Positions 1 through 8,240 of a stretch of 64,000 nt of DNA are shown piece after piece. The translations under genes were made by a program, and so were the position numbers. Where the stretch lies: positions 1 to 64,000 of the forward strand of contig JBLMYA010000026.1 in the NCBI GenBank assembly GCA_050258035.1, in the 5' to 3' direction. The stretch is from DATBLE01 sp050258035 (GTDB lineage: Bacteria > Actinomycetota > Thermoleophilia > Gaiellales > Gaiellaceae). The notes beneath the pieces were generated by a model that did not search any database, was not told the origin of the DNA, and saw nothing but the letters and a program-made list of their open reading frames with translations. Positions within the stretch are counted from its first letter, which is position 1. The number at the start of each line of letters is the position of its first letter.

Positions 1-583
1 GGTAGAGGTCTGCATCGAGCTCGTTCGAGTGTGTGACGAACGGCTCGGCGAAGCCTCCGCCGTAGCGCGGCTGGAGGATCGGCGTCTCCACCTCGAGGAA
101 GCCCTCGGCGTCGAGGTAGGCTCGGACGGCCGAGACGATTCGGGCGCGCTGGGTCGCGAGGAGACGCGACTCCTCGTTCATCATCAGGTCGAGGTAGCGC
201 TGTCGGTAGCGGGTCTCGACGTCGACGAGGCCATGGAAAGTGTCGGGTAGCGGCCGCCTGATCTTGCCGAGGAGCTCGATCGCGTCCACCGCGAGGGAAG
301 GCTCCCCGCGCCGTGTCCTCGTCGGCCGCCCGCTTGCGCCGACGATGTCGCCGAGGTCGAGATCGACGTTCCCGACGCGATCGACCTGGACGAGCAGCTG
401 GATCTTGCCGGTCCGGTCGACGAGGTCGAGGAACACGAGCTTGCCGAGGTCGCGCCGCCCCATCACGCGGCCTGCGACGCGGTGGGCCTGCTCGCCCTCG
501 CCCCCCGGTTCGACCGCTTCGGCCTCGGCACGGACGGCCGCGACCGCCGAGCGGTCGGCGAATCGCTTCGGGAAGCCGGTCAT
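1..583 (-). CDS. lysS: Lysyl-tRNA synthetase, class II (N-terminal part)
   Basis: The first ~194 residues of a class II lysyl-tRNA synthetase, which charges tRNA-Lys; the rest runs off the left edge. The visible part is the N-terminal OB-fold anticodon-binding domain (VAGRVMGRRDLGKLVFLDL, then a GKIQLLVQ strand). It is followed by the start of the catalytic core, with TRYRQRYLDLM (motif-1 region) and VETPILQPRYGGGFAEPF. The family is usually about 500 residues. The ATG overlaps the TGA of the upstream glycosyltransferase gene (ATGA), so the two are probably co-transcribed. The family call is secure from the motifs; the gene is incomplete only because of the window edge. Confidence 0.9.
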   Translation of the reverse strand, partial: MTGFPKRFADRSAVAAVRAEAEAVEPGGEGEQAHRVAGRVMGRRDLGKLVFLDLVDRTGKIQLLVQVDRVGNVDLDLGDIVGASGRPTRTRRGEPSLAVDAIELLGKIRRPLPDTFHGLVDVETRYRQRYLDLMMNEESRLLATQRARIVSAVRAYLDAEGFLEVETPILQPRYGGGFAEPFVTHSNELDADLY

Positions 584-2283
584 TGCCGGTCGAGTCTAGT
601 CCGGCGCAGCCGCGGCCAGGTCAACGACGGTCGCCCCGCGAGCCACAGCGTCAGCGCGAACCGAAGGAGAGAGTCGGTGCCCCGCACCTCGAGCCGGTGC
701 AGGTCGTAGATGTCGGTCGCGTGTCGGTTCAGACCCTCGGTGATCCCGCATGCGGCGAGGAACCCTGCCGCAGCGACGGCAGCACGCACCTCGGGGCTCG
801 TGGCCCCGTAGGGATACGCGAATGTGGTCACGGGCCTCCCGAGGGCGGTCTCGAGATCGGCCTTCGAGCCGGCCACTTCCGGCTCGACCTCGTCGAGCTC
901 CAGGCCGGGCAGCCGCGGGTGCGTCCGACTGTGTGCACCGAGCGAGAGCCCGTCGAGGAGCTCTCCCGCCTCGGCCGGCGCGAGCAGCGGCCGGCTCCGG
1001 AGCTCCGCCACACAGTCCCAGCTCGGCCGCCCGCCCGACCCGCTGACGAGGAAGCAGGTGGCGGGAAAACCGAACCGCTCGAGCACCGGCAGAGCCAGGT
1101 CGGCGTTGTCCCGGTAGCCGTCGTCGAAGGTGAGCACGACTGTCTTCGGCGGAAGGAGACGGTGCTCGCCCAGGTACGCGACGAGCTCGTCGAGACCGAT
1201 CACGTTGTAGCCACGGCGCCGAAGCCACTGCATCTGGCGCTCGAAGCTCCGGAGGGGAAGGACGTAGCGCCCCGGCTGCTCGCCGTCGCCCGCGATCGCG
1301 TGGTACATGAGGATCGCCGCGCCACGCTGCAGACGCCGCCAGGTGTCCCGATCGACTGCCGTACGGACTCCGTCCCAGTAGCAATAGGTGTAGAGGAACC
1401 CGGACCACCGGCCCGTCAGACGCTCGAGCCGGAGCCCGCTCCCGAGCAGCGCGAGCGGGTAGGCGGAAAGCCGCAGGGCCGACAGGACCATGCGGAGGGC
1501 GATCCAGGGCCTACCGAGCTGTCCGGCTCCACCGAGCCGCAGGTAGGGGAGGAGCCCGGGATGCCGCCGGTAGAGCTCGACGCTCACCATCCCCCGTCGG
1601 CGGGCGTCGGAAAGGAAGTGGCGGAGGGTGTCCCGGTCTCCCTCACGGGCGATCGCGTCCGGAACGTAGACGAAGCGCGCGCGCGCAGCTGCGAGCCGGT
1701 AACCGAGCTCGACGTCGTGCTCGACGGGAATGTCGGTGGCGAACCCGCCGACCTCCATGAAGAGGTCGCGTCGAACGGAGAGGTTGCCCCCGTACGTGTC
1801 GTTGAACCTCGGCTGCCGTCCGCCGGCCAGGCGGTCGTAGTGGCTCCGCCAGACGGCCTGACGCGAACGGGCCCAGTCGGGAGCCCGCGGAGACAGCACC
1901 TTGTCGATCCGTCCGACACCGACGACGCGATCGCCGGACCGCAGAGCCTCGAGATGCGCCCCGACGAGCCGACTCTCGGCGACGACGTCGTCGTCGAGGA
2001 AGAGGACATAGCACCCTCGCGCCTCCTCTACCCCGCGATTCCTCGCCACCGCCTGCCCGGCGTGGGGCTGCACGACCACCCGCAACGGGAACGGTGGCAA
2101 CAGCGAGCCGAGCATCGCCTCGGTCGAGGGATCAGGGCCGTCGACGACGACGATCAGCTCGAGGCTCGGCGGCTGTCCGTCCTGCCCGATGAGCGACTCC
2201 ACGCATGCCCTCAGCGCGTCTGGGCGGTTGTACGTGGGGATGACGACGCTGAGCTCGACTTCAGGCATCGAGTGCTCAGGCAC
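580..2283 (-). CDS. Bifunctional family 2 glycosyltransferase / polysaccharide deacetylase
   Basis: A two-domain protein of about 567 residues. The N-terminal ~250 residues are a GT-A glycosyltransferase: SVVIPTYNR near the start, a DDD metal/nucleotide site (FLDDDVV, ~residue 100 counted from the upstream ATG) and an EHDVELGYR acceptor-side motif. The C-terminal ~250 residues are a NodB-type deacetylase with LTFDDGYRDN (metal Asp), HSRTH (metal His pair) and FAYPYG. It could build and then de-N-acetylate a surface polysaccharide; the substrate is unknown. Two starts are possible. ATG at 2292 is one, but a TACGAT box (2291-2296, minus strand) lies 7 bases before the in-frame GTG at 2283, so I prefer the GTG as a leaderless start. 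Confidence 0.8.
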   Translation of the reverse strand: MPEHSMPEVELSVVIPTYNRPDALRACVESLIGQDGQPPSLELIVVVDGPDPSTEAMLGSLLPPFPLRVVVQPHAGQAVARNRGVEEARGCYVLFLDDDVVAESRLVGAHLEALRSGDRVVGVGRIDKVLSPRAPDWARSRQAVWRSHYDRLAGGRQPRFNDTYGGNLSVRRDLFMEVGGFATDIPVEHDVELGYRLAAARARFVYVPDAIAREGDRDTLRHFLSDARRRGMVSVELYRRHPGLLPYLRLGGAGQLGRPWIALRMVLSALRLSAYPLALLGSGLRLERLTGRWSGFLYTYCYWDGVRTAVDRDTWRRLQRGAAILMYHAIAGDGEQPGRYVLPLRSFERQMQWLRRRGYNVIGLDELVAYLGEHRLLPPKTVVLTFDDGYRDNADLALPVLERFGFPATCFLVSGSGGRPSWDCVAELRSRPLLAPAEAGELLDGLSLGAHSRTHPRLPGLELDEVEPEVAGSKADLETALGRPVTTFAYPYGATSPEVRAAVAAAGFLAACGITEGLNRHATDIYDLHRLEVRGTDSLLRFALTLWLAGRPSLTWPRLRRTRLDRQ

Positions 2284-2290
2284 GATTCGC

Positions 2291-2296
2291 ATCGTA
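2291..2296 (-). promoter_or_regulatory. Putative leaderless -10 box (TACGAT)
   Basis: TACGAT on the minus strand, 7 bases before the GTG at 2283 of the glycosyltransferase/deacetylase gene. It fits the TANNNT spacing rule seen at many other genes in the window. Confidence 0.4.
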
Positions 2297-2467
2297 GTTG
2301 GACGATGCAGCGCAGCCCGCGCACCTCACACCGTAGCGGCGGGCGTTTGCGCGGCGCCTTCCGGGAATCCTCTGCGCCTGCGCTGCCGTCTTGCCCGCCG
2401 AGGCCCGGTCGCCTCCGGATGCTTTGGGCAACATGGATCGGGACTCGCGCCCCGACCCCGACCGGGC

Positions 2468-2944
2468 CTATGCGGCCTTGATCTCGAGGATCTTGAACTT
2501 GAGCGAGCCGCGCGGGGCCGCCACCTCGACGACCTCGCCTTTCTTCTTCCCCATGATCGCCTTGCCGACGGGCGACTCGTTCGAGAGCTTCTGCTCGGCG
2601 GGGTTCGCCTCGGCGGAACCGACGATCCGGTACTCGAACGTCTTGTTCGCGCCCATGTCGCGCAGCTTCACGTGGGAGCCGACCGAGACGACGTCCTTGG
2701 CGATGTCCTTCTTCTCGATCACGCGGGCGGACAGGAGCCGCTCCTCGAGCATCGCGATGCGATGCTCGACCAGAGCCTGCTCGTTCTTCGCGTCGTCGTA
2801 CTCGGAGTTCTCCGCGATGTCGCCGAACTCGCGGGCCACCCGGATCCGCTCGGCCACCTCCCGCCGCTTGTCGGTCGAGAGGTACTCGATCTCCTGCTTC
2901 AGCTTCTCGTATCCCTCTTTGGTGAGGATGACTTCCTTGGCCAA
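2468..2944 (-). CDS. greA: Transcription elongation factor GreA
   Basis: 158 residues, the normal GreA length. GreA enters the RNA polymerase secondary channel and stimulates cleavage of backtracked RNA. The N-terminal antiparallel coiled coil (EGYEKLKQEIEYL and onward) carries the acidic tip in the segment EFGDIAENSEYDDAKNEQ, followed by the FKBP-like C-terminal domain (SPVGKAIMGKKKGEVVEV). The start is TTG at 2944, chosen because a strong ribosome-binding site (GAGGAGG) sits 9 bases upstream and the protein then begins MAKEVILT as in homologues. This is a leadered gene, unlike many neighbours. It diverges from dusB. Confidence 0.95.
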   Translation of the reverse strand: MAKEVILTKEGYEKLKQEIEYLSTDKRREVAERIRVAREFGDIAENSEYDDAKNEQALVEHRIAMLEERLLSARVIEKKDIAKDVVSVGSHVKLRDMGANKTFEYRIVGSAEANPAEQKLSNESPVGKAIMGKKKGEVVEVAAPRGSLKFKILEIKAA

Positions 2945-3060
2945 CGTTACGCGCCTCCTCGAAAGAACACGCGGCGCGCACGGCGCCGTCGCGGGCCGGA
3001 ATGGTACCCATTCGGGGCCGTTCTACGCAAGAGAAGCGGGCGGATACGATCTTCCTGCAT

Positions 3061-4119
3061 TTGAAGGTGGATTTGCGGTCTTCCTGGTGGATCGGGCCCG
3101 TCGAGGTGCCGACGCGTGTCGTCCTCGCCCCGATGGCGGGCGTCAGCGTGCAGGCGTTTCGTCGACAGGGACGGCGCTTCGGGGCCGGCCTGGTCTGCTC
3201 GGAGATGGTGAGCTGCGCCGGCCTCCACCACGGGAACGAACGGACGCTCGGCTACCTGCGCATCGCCTCCGACGAGCATCCGCTCGCGGTCCAGATATTC
3301 GGCTCCGAGCCGCCGCTGATGGCGGAGGCCGCCCGGATGGTCGAAGACGCGGGTGCGGACATCGTCGACATCAACTTCGGCTGCCCGGTGCGCAAGGTGA
3401 CCAGGACGGGCGCCGGCGCGACGCTCCTCGAGGACCCCGACCGGGCGGAACGGATCGTCGCCGCCGTCGCCGATGCGGTCGACGTCCCGGTGTCGGTGAA
3501 GATGAGGCGTGGGCTCGAGGACGGCTCCCGCGCGTGCCTCGAGGTCGGCCCCCGGCTGGTCGAGGCGGGCGCGGCGACGCTCACGCTGCACCCGCGCTCC
3601 GCCAAGCAGATGTACACGGGCACGGCCGACCACGCGCTCACCGCCGAGCTCGTCGACCTGGTCGACGTCCCGGTTGTCGCCTGCGGCGACGTCACGTCTC
3701 GGGCGAGGGCACAGGCCGTGCTCGCGTCCACCGGCGCAGCCGCGGTGATGGTCGGCCGCGGTGCGCAGGGCAACCCGTGGGTGCTCCGCGAGATCGTCGA
3801 GGGCGAGGAGCCCGAGCCCACGCGGGAGGAGGTCGCGGCTGAGCTGATCCTGTTCATCCGCGAGGCGGTGCGGGAGATGGGCGAGCGACGGGCCTCGGGG
3901 TTCCTGAAGAAGTTCTACGGTTGGTACCTGGGCCGGGGACGGTTCCCGCGCCCCTTCAAGCAGGAGCTCGTCGTGCTCGGGTCCACCGACGAGGTGGTCG
4001 AGCGGCTACTCACCGCGGCTCCGGGCGCGGCCGACGTGCTCGAGCGCCTGGAGTCGGTCCAGCCGCCCGTCGACGACCGGCTGCTCGAGCTGCCGGTCTC
4101 GATCTACGGCGGCGGCTAG
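3061..4119 (+). CDS. dusB: tRNA-dihydrouridine synthase (DusB family)
   Basis: FMN-dependent enzyme that reduces uridine to dihydrouridine in the tRNA D-loop. The TIM barrel shows VLAPMAGVS (FMN loop), INFGCPVRKV with the catalytic Cys, GAGATLLEDP, VKMRRG and VMVGRGAQGNPW, then the helical C-terminal tRNA-binding domain (RASGFLKKFYGWYL). The frame is open from 3001. Homologues begin only ~15-20 residues before VLAPMAG, so I place the start at TTG 3061; TTG 3073 is also possible. A TACGAT box at 3045-3050 supports a start after it. The stop overlaps the folK GTG (TAGTG), so translation is likely coupled. Confidence 0.9.
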   Translation: MKVDLRSSWWIGPVEVPTRVVLAPMAGVSVQAFRRQGRRFGAGLVCSEMVSCAGLHHGNERTLGYLRIASDEHPLAVQIFGSEPPLMAEAARMVEDAGADIVDINFGCPVRKVTRTGAGATLLEDPDRAERIVAAVADAVDVPVSVKMRRGLEDGSRACLEVGPRLVEAGAATLTLHPRSAKQMYTGTADHALTAELVDLVDVPVVACGDVTSRARAQAVLASTGAAAVMVGRGAQGNPWVLREIVEGEEPEPTREEVAAELILFIREAVREMGERRASGFLKKFYGWYLGRGRFPRPFKQELVVLGSTDEVVERLLTAAPGAADVLERLESVQPPVDDRLLELPVSIYGGG

Positions 4120-4583
4120 TGCCCCTGGCCTACGTCGGCCTCGGCGCCAACCTCGGCGACCGCGAGGCGATGCTCCGCTCCGCGGTCGAGCAGCTCCGGT
4201 CCGAGCCCGCCCTGCGCGTGACGGCTGTCTCGGCCTTCCGGGACACCGCGCCTGTCGGCCTCCGCGACCAGCCCCGCTTCCTGAACGCCGCCGCGGCGGT
4301 CGAGACCGACATCGGCGCCCGCGGGCTTCTCGAGCGGTTGCTCGGGATCGAGCGGCGGCTCGGACGCACCCGCGAGGGCCCGCGCTTCGGCCCACGGACG
4401 ATCGACCTCGACCTGCTGCTCTACGGCGACGAGGAGATCGACGAGCCAGGGCTCCACGTGCCGCATCCGCGCCTGCACGAGCGCCTGTTCGCGCTCGAGC
4501 CGCTGGTCGAGCTCGACCCGGACCTGGTCGTGCCCGGCCGGGGCCTGCTGGCGGCCCTGGTCGCCGGGCTACAATCGTCCTGA
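4119..4583 (+). CDS. folK: 2-amino-4-hydroxy-6-hydroxymethyldihydropteridine pyrophosphokinase
   Basis: HPPK transfers pyrophosphate from ATP to the pterin in folate synthesis. The 154 residues match the family length. The signature appears as LGANLGDREAMLR at the N-terminus, TAPVG..QPRFLNAAA in the middle, and FGPRTIDLDLLLYGD followed by VPHPRLHERLFAL. The GTG start shares a base with the dusB stop (TAGTG). The other folate genes folP and folB lie 1.1 kb downstream on the opposite strand, so the pathway genes are near each other but not in one operon. The folK 3' end contains the probable promoter of the next gene. Confidence 0.93.
   Translation: MPLAYVGLGANLGDREAMLRSAVEQLRSEPALRVTAVSAFRDTAPVGLRDQPRFLNAAAAVETDIGARGLLERLLGIERRLGRTREGPRFGPRTIDLDLLLYGDEEIDEPGLHVPHPRLHERLFALEPLVELDPDLVVPGRGLLAALVAGLQSS
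4570..4575 (+). promoter_or_regulatory. Putative leaderless -10 box (TACAAT)
   Basis: TACAAT inside the 3' end of folK, 7 bases before the ATG of the DUF2469 gene; a near-consensus -10 hexamer. Confidence 0.5.
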
Positions 4584-4948
4584 TGTCGCACCTGGACGAG
4601 CTCGACGAGTTCGAGGCCGATCTCGAGCTCCAGCTGAAGAAGGAGTACGCAGCGGTCTTCCCGCTCTTCCGTTACTGCGTGCTCACGCCCGACACGACCT
4701 ACCTCTGCAACAGGGTCCAGCTGCACCCACGCCTCCAGCCCGCGTACCCGCTGTTCGAGGTCGAGATGGAGGACGTGTGGGTGTGGGACAAGAACCGTCC
4801 GAGCCGGATGATCCCGCGCACGCGGATCTTCACCGCCGGCGACGTCACGGTCGAGGAGCTTCGCGGCGAGGGCGAGGGGCCGCCGTTGACCGCGGCGGCG
4901 TTGGCCGAGCGGATCGGCGAGACCCTCGGCTCGGACGACGAGAGCTGA
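4583..4948 (+). CDS. DUF2469 family protein
   Basis: 121 residues. It matches the actinobacterial DUF2469 pattern: an acidic N-terminus with an ELQLKKEYAAVFPLFRY segment, then TYLCN, FEVEMEDVWVWDKNRPSRM and a VTVEEL ending. The function of this conserved soluble family is not known to me. The ATG overlaps the folK stop by one base (TGATG), and a TACAAT box inside folK suggests an independent leaderless transcript as well. The C-terminus (after VEELRGEGEG) is longer than in the usual ~100-residue members. Its position between folK and coaX hints at no specific role. Confidence 0.8.
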   Translation: MSHLDELDEFEADLELQLKKEYAAVFPLFRYCVLTPDTTYLCNRVQLHPRLQPAYPLFEVEMEDVWVWDKNRPSRMIPRTRIFTAGDVTVEELRGEGEGPPLTAAALAERIGETLGSDDES

Positions 4949-4964
4949 GCCCACCGCGGCGCGG

Positions 4965-4970
4965 TAGGCT
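4965..4970 (+). promoter_or_regulatory. Putative leaderless -10 box (TAGGCT)
   Basis: TAGGCT, 6 bases before the GTG of coaX. The same hexamer occurs before the genes at 12714 and 14261. Confidence 0.5.
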
Positions 4971-4976
4971 CGCCCG

Positions 4977-5732
4977 GTGCTCCTGGCGGTCGACGTCGGC
5001 AACACGCAGACGGTCTTCGGGCTGTTCGACGGCGAGCAGCTCTCGGAGCAGTTCCGGGTCGGAACGGACCGCTCGCACACGGGGGACGAGCTGGCAGTCA
5101 TGCTCCGGGCCTTCGTCGACCTGGACACGCTCGACGGGATCGTGCTCTGCTCCTCCGTGCCGCAGCTCGTCCACGAGTACGAGACGTTCTCGGAGCGCTG
5201 GGCTTCGGCGCCGCTGCTCGTGCTCGGCCCTGGGGTGCCGACCGGGATGGCGATCCGCTACGACGACCCGCGGGAGGTCGGCCCCGACCGGATCGCGAAC
5301 GCCGTCGCCGCGCGCGAGCGGCACGGGGCACCGGCTGTGGTCGTCGACTTCGGGACGTCCACGAACTTCGACGTTGTCTCGGCTGCAGGGGAGTTCGCGG
5401 GCGGGGTGCTGGCGCCGGGGATCGAGGTCTCGATGGACGCGCTCTTCGCCCGTGCGGCACGGCTCCCGAAGATCCCCTTCGAGGCACCCGACCGCGTGAT
5501 CAGCCAGACGACGACCGCCGCGCTCCAGTCCGGGCTCGTCTACGGCTTCGCGGGCCAGGTCGATGCGATCGTCGACCGGATCCGGGACGAGCTCGACGCA
5601 CCCGCCGCCCCCGTCGTGGCGACCGGCGGGCTGGCCGAGCTGATCGCCCCGCACTCGCGCACGATCACGGCGGTCGATCCGGAGCTGACCCTCGAAGGCC
5701 TACGGCTCGTCTGGGATCGGAACCAGGCCTAA
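4977..5732 (+). CDS. coaX: Type III pantothenate kinase
   Basis: First step of coenzyme A synthesis (pantothenate to 4'-phosphopantothenate). At 251 residues it is the usual length for CoaX. Seen: VDVGNTQTVFGLFDG (phosphate-binding loop with the metal Asp), GPDRIANAVAA, VVDFGTSTNFD, GGVLAPGIE and a C-terminal VATGGLAELI. The ASKHA fold is implied by the order of these motifs. The start is GTG 4977, 6 bases after a TAGGCT box, giving a protein that begins right at the first strand. Its TAA stop overlaps the TAG of convergent folB (CTAA). Confidence 0.93.
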   Translation: MLLAVDVGNTQTVFGLFDGEQLSEQFRVGTDRSHTGDELAVMLRAFVDLDTLDGIVLCSSVPQLVHEYETFSERWASAPLLVLGPGVPTGMAIRYDDPREVGPDRIANAVAARERHGAPAVVVDFGTSTNFDVVSAAGEFAGGVLAPGIEVSMDALFARAARLPKIPFEAPDRVISQTTTAALQSGLVYGFAGQVDAIVDRIRDELDAPAAPVVATGGLAELIAPHSRTITAVDPELTLEGLRLVWDRNQA

Positions 5733-6070
5733 CGGCGACGTTCCACGGCCGCGGCCGACCACTCGGCGGCGATCGCGCCCGGGTGCGGCTTGCGAACGCG
5801 GACGCGAACCCACGTGGCCGGCACGCGGGCGGCGAGCGCGTCGGCGACGGCGGCGGCCAGCGTCTCGATCAGCTCGAAGGGGCCGGAGTCGGACACCTCG
5901 CGCACGCACTCCGCCACCAGCCGGTAGTCGACGGCGGCGTCGATCCGGTCGGCCCGAGGCTCGTCGACCTCGAGCTCGACGTCGTACAGGAAGACCTGCC
6001 CCTCGAGCTTCTCCTCCTCGAGCACGCCGTGGCGGCCGAAGACCTCCAGCCCGTACAGCTCGAGGATCAT
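5729..6070 (-). CDS. folB: Dihydroneopterin aldolase
   Basis: 113 residues, the normal size of this folate-pathway aldolase, which converts dihydroneopterin to 6-hydroxymethyl-dihydropterin. Seen: the start MILELYGLEVFGRHGVLEEE (family signature around FGRHGV), VDYRLVAECVREV, FELIETLAAAVADAL (active-site Glu region) and VRVRKPHPG. The ATG at 6070 overlaps the folP stop (ATGA), so folP and folB form a coupled pair. A longer upstream open frame is only the shadow of folP. Confidence 0.93.
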   Translation of the reverse strand: MILELYGLEVFGRHGVLEEEKLEGQVFLYDVELEVDEPRADRIDAAVDYRLVAECVREVSDSGPFELIETLAAAVADALAARVPATWVRVRVRKPHPGAIAAEWSAAAVERRR

Positions 6071-6876
6071 TTCATCGCCACCGCGACGGTCAGCGCCTCC
6101 ACCGTCTCTCGCACGTCGTGGACGCGGAGGATCGTCGCGCCCCGTTCGAAGGCGGCCACGGCCGCACCGATGCTGGCCGCGGGCGAGCCGGTCGTCGCCT
6201 CGGGGTCTCCGAGGAGGCGTCCGAGGGAGCGCTTCCGCGAGAAGCCGACGAGAACTGGCCGGCCCAGTGCGAGCAGGACGTCCAGCCGCCGCACCAGCTC
6301 GACGTTGTGCTCGACGCTCTTGCCGAAGCCGATTCCGGGGTCGAGGCAGATCCGCTCCTCCGCGATCCCGGCCGAGAGGGCGAACCCCAGCCGCTCTTCC
6401 AGGAACGCCGCCACCTCCGCGGCCACGTCGTCGTAGCGGGGTTCCTCCTGCATCGTCCGCGGCTCGCCCTGCATGTGCATCAGGCACAGGTAAGCGCCTG
6501 TGTCCGCGACCACCCCGGCGAGCTCCGGGTCGCCTCGGAGCGCGGTGACGTCGTTGACGAGCTCGGCGCCGAGCTCGATCGCCCGGCGCGCGACCTCGGC
6601 CTTCGAGGTGTCGATCGAAACCGGTGCGCCGCGGAGGCTCTCCAGCACCGGCACGACCCGGCGGAGCTCCTCCTCGGCCGAGACGCCCTCCGAACCGGGG
6701 CGCGTGGACTCGCCGCCGACGTCGACGATCGCCGCTCCGTCCGCGAGCATCCCTCGCGCGGAGGCGATCGCGTCCTCCGGCCGGAAGTTGACGCCGCCGT
6801 CGGAGAAGGAGTCGGGCGTGACGTTGACGATGCCCATCACGGAGGGTCGGGGGAAGCGCTGCTCGATCGGTGTCAC
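6067..6876 (-). CDS. folP: Dihydropteroate synthase
   Basis: Joins p-aminobenzoate to the pterin pyrophosphate made by FolK; the sulfonamide target. TIM-barrel signatures: MGIVNVTPDSFSDGG, IVDVGGESTRPG, VSIDTSKAEVA, LVNDVTALRG, LMHMQGEPRTMQ, CLDPGIGFGKS, LVGFSRKRSLG and a final RVHDV. I chose GTG 6876 because it leaves the usual ~13 residues ahead of MGIVNVTP; ATG 6837 would trim the first strand. 269 residues. It diverges from the reductase gene at 6895 with only 18 bases between starts and is coupled to folB by an ATGA overlap. Confidence 0.92.
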   Translation of the reverse strand: MTPIEQRFPRPSVMGIVNVTPDSFSDGGVNFRPEDAIASARGMLADGAAIVDVGGESTRPGSEGVSAEEELRRVVPVLESLRGAPVSIDTSKAEVARRAIELGAELVNDVTALRGDPELAGVVADTGAYLCLMHMQGEPRTMQEEPRYDDVAAEVAAFLEERLGFALSAGIAEERICLDPGIGFGKSVEHNVELVRRLDVLLALGRPVLVGFSRKRSLGRLLGDPEATTGSPAASIGAAVAAFERGATILRVHDVRETVEALTVAVAMK

Positions 6877-6882
6877 GGAAGG

Positions 6883-6888
6883 TAGTTT
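6883..6888 (+). promoter_or_regulatory. Putative leaderless -10 box (TAGTTT)
   Basis: TAGTTT, 6 bases before the ATG at 6895, inside the 18-base gap between divergent folP and the reductase gene. Confidence 0.45.
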
Positions 6889-6894
6889 CCCGAC

Positions 6895-7716
6895 ATGCGC
6901 ATCGCGGTGCTCGGGACGGGGATCATGGGAGGAGCGATGGCGCGCAACCTCGCCGCCGCCGGCCACCACGTGCAGGCATGGAACCGGACGCGCGAGAAGG
7001 CGGAAGGTCTGGGCGCAACCGTTGCCGGCACGCCCGCCGAGGCGGTCGAGGGAGCCGAGGCGGTGCTGACGATGCTCGCCGACGGGCCGACGGTCGACGC
7101 GGTCGTGCCCGAGCTCCACCCGGACGTCCTCTGGATCCAGTCCTCGACCGTCGGGGTCGCCGACACGGAGCGGTTCGCCGGGCGCCACGCCCGCTTTCTC
7201 GACGCGCCGGTGCTCGGCTCGCGGCCGCAGGCGGAGGCGGGCGAGCTCCTCGTGCTCGCAGCCGGGCGAGACCGGCCGGGAGCGCTCTTCGATCCGATCT
7301 CGAGCCGGGTGATGTGGCTCGCCGACGAGCCCGGCGCCGGGACGAGGCTGAAGCTGACGCTCAACCTCTGGATCCTGAACCTGGTCGAGAACCTCGGCGA
7401 GTCGATGGCCCTCGCGGAGGCGCTGGGGCTCGACCGGCGCTGGTTCCTGGATGCGATCAAGGGTCGTCCGATGGACTCGCAGTACGCCCAGATCAAGGGC
7501 GAGAAGATCATCGCCGGCGACTTCTCGCCCGCGTTCGCGCTGAAGCTGGCGGCGAAGGACCTCGGCCTCGCCCTCGAGATGGCCAAGGGCGCCGGGGTCG
7601 ACCTCGGCCTCGCGCCGCAGACACTTGCCCGCTTCAGGCGCGCGATCGAGCTCGGCCACGGTGACGAGGACATGGCGGCCGCCTGGTTCGCCACCCGCGT
7701 CGCCTCGAGCCGCTGA
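6895..7716 (+). CDS. NAD(P)-dependent beta-hydroxyacid dehydrogenase / imine-reductase-like protein
   Basis: 273 residues of the 3-hydroxyisobutyrate dehydrogenase superfamily. The Rossmann loop is at the very N-terminus (VLGTGIMGGAMARNL). It is followed by WNRTREKA (the Arg favours NADP), the substrate-binding segment FLDAPVLGSRPQAEAGEL (normally DAPVSGG), and the all-helical domain with the catalytic Lys region (GAGTRLKLTLNLWI, where homologues have GxxxKxxNN). The SGG loop is replaced by LGS and the second Asn by Leu, so the substrate may not be 3-hydroxyisobutyrate; glyoxylate/succinic semialdehyde reductase or imine-reductase-like activity is possible. ATG start 6 bases after TAGTTT. Confidence 0.8.
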   Translation: MRIAVLGTGIMGGAMARNLAAAGHHVQAWNRTREKAEGLGATVAGTPAEAVEGAEAVLTMLADGPTVDAVVPELHPDVLWIQSSTVGVADTERFAGRHARFLDAPVLGSRPQAEAGELLVLAAGRDRPGALFDPISSRVMWLADEPGAGTRLKLTLNLWILNLVENLGESMALAEALGLDRRWFLDAIKGRPMDSQYAQIKGEKIIAGDFSPAFALKLAAKDLGLALEMAKGAGVDLGLAPQTLARFRRAIELGHGDEDMAAAWFATRVASSR

Positions 7717-7793
7717 GCGCCGGCCGGCGGATTTGACCGGCCGCCCGAACCGTGGTCTGATGCCGTGTCCCCTGGCACTCGGAAGGAGTTCGC

Positions 7794-8240
7794 ATGAGTG
7801 AGGCAGCACCCCCCGGACCACCGGAGCCACCCGCACCGGAGGCACCCGCGGCACCGGAGCCAGTCGCGGCGCCCGCAGCGACGTCGGCCCAGATCGGGCA
7901 GCCCCGCGGCGTGTGGTTCGTCGCGCTCATCGGCCTGATCACGTTCGGGATCTACCTGATCTACTGGGCCTACAAGACCGGCGACGAGATCAAGCGCTAC
8001 TCGGGCGAGGGTCTCGGCGGCGTGCTCTGGCTGGTCATCTGGATCGTCGTCGGCATCGTGATGTGGTTCGTCTCGCCGTCGGAGGTCGGGAAGCTGTACT
8101 CCCGCGAGGGACAGCAGCCCCCCGTGACGGGCAAGACCGGCTTCTGGATGCTCCTGCCGCTGGTCGGCTACTTCGTCTGGATCATCAAGGTCCAGGGCGC
8201 GCTCAACCGCTTCTGGGCCAGCAAGGGCGCGGCCGCCTAG
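7794..8240 (+). CDS. DUF4234-like small membrane protein
   Basis: 148 residues. A ~35-residue Pro/Ala-rich N-terminus precedes a membrane domain that fits DUF4234: RGVWFVALIGLITFGIYLIYWAYKTGDEIKRYSGEG (first membrane pass plus loop), VLWLVIWIVVGIVMWFVSPSEVGKLY (second), and GFWMLLPLVGYFVWIIKVQGALNRFW (third). The function of this family is unknown. A clear ribosome-binding site (GGAAGGAG, 5 bases before ATG) makes it a leadered gene. A TTGACC about 36 bases upstream could be its -35. Stops overlap the convergent gene in a shared CTAG. Confidence 0.7.
   Translation: MSEAAPPGPPEPPAPEAPAAPEPVAAPAATSAQIGQPRGVWFVALIGLITFGIYLIYWAYKTGDEIKRYSGEGLGGVLWLVIWIVVGIVMWFVSPSEVGKLYSREGQQPPVTGKTGFWMLLPLVGYFVWIIKVQGALNRFWASKGAAA

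Noticed and set aside
313..2481. Very long plus-strand reading frame opposite the glycosyltransferase and greA genes
   Set aside because: It is antisense to genes with clear family motifs and encodes Arg/Pro-rich sequence without any recognisable domain; GC-rich third positions make such shadows common.
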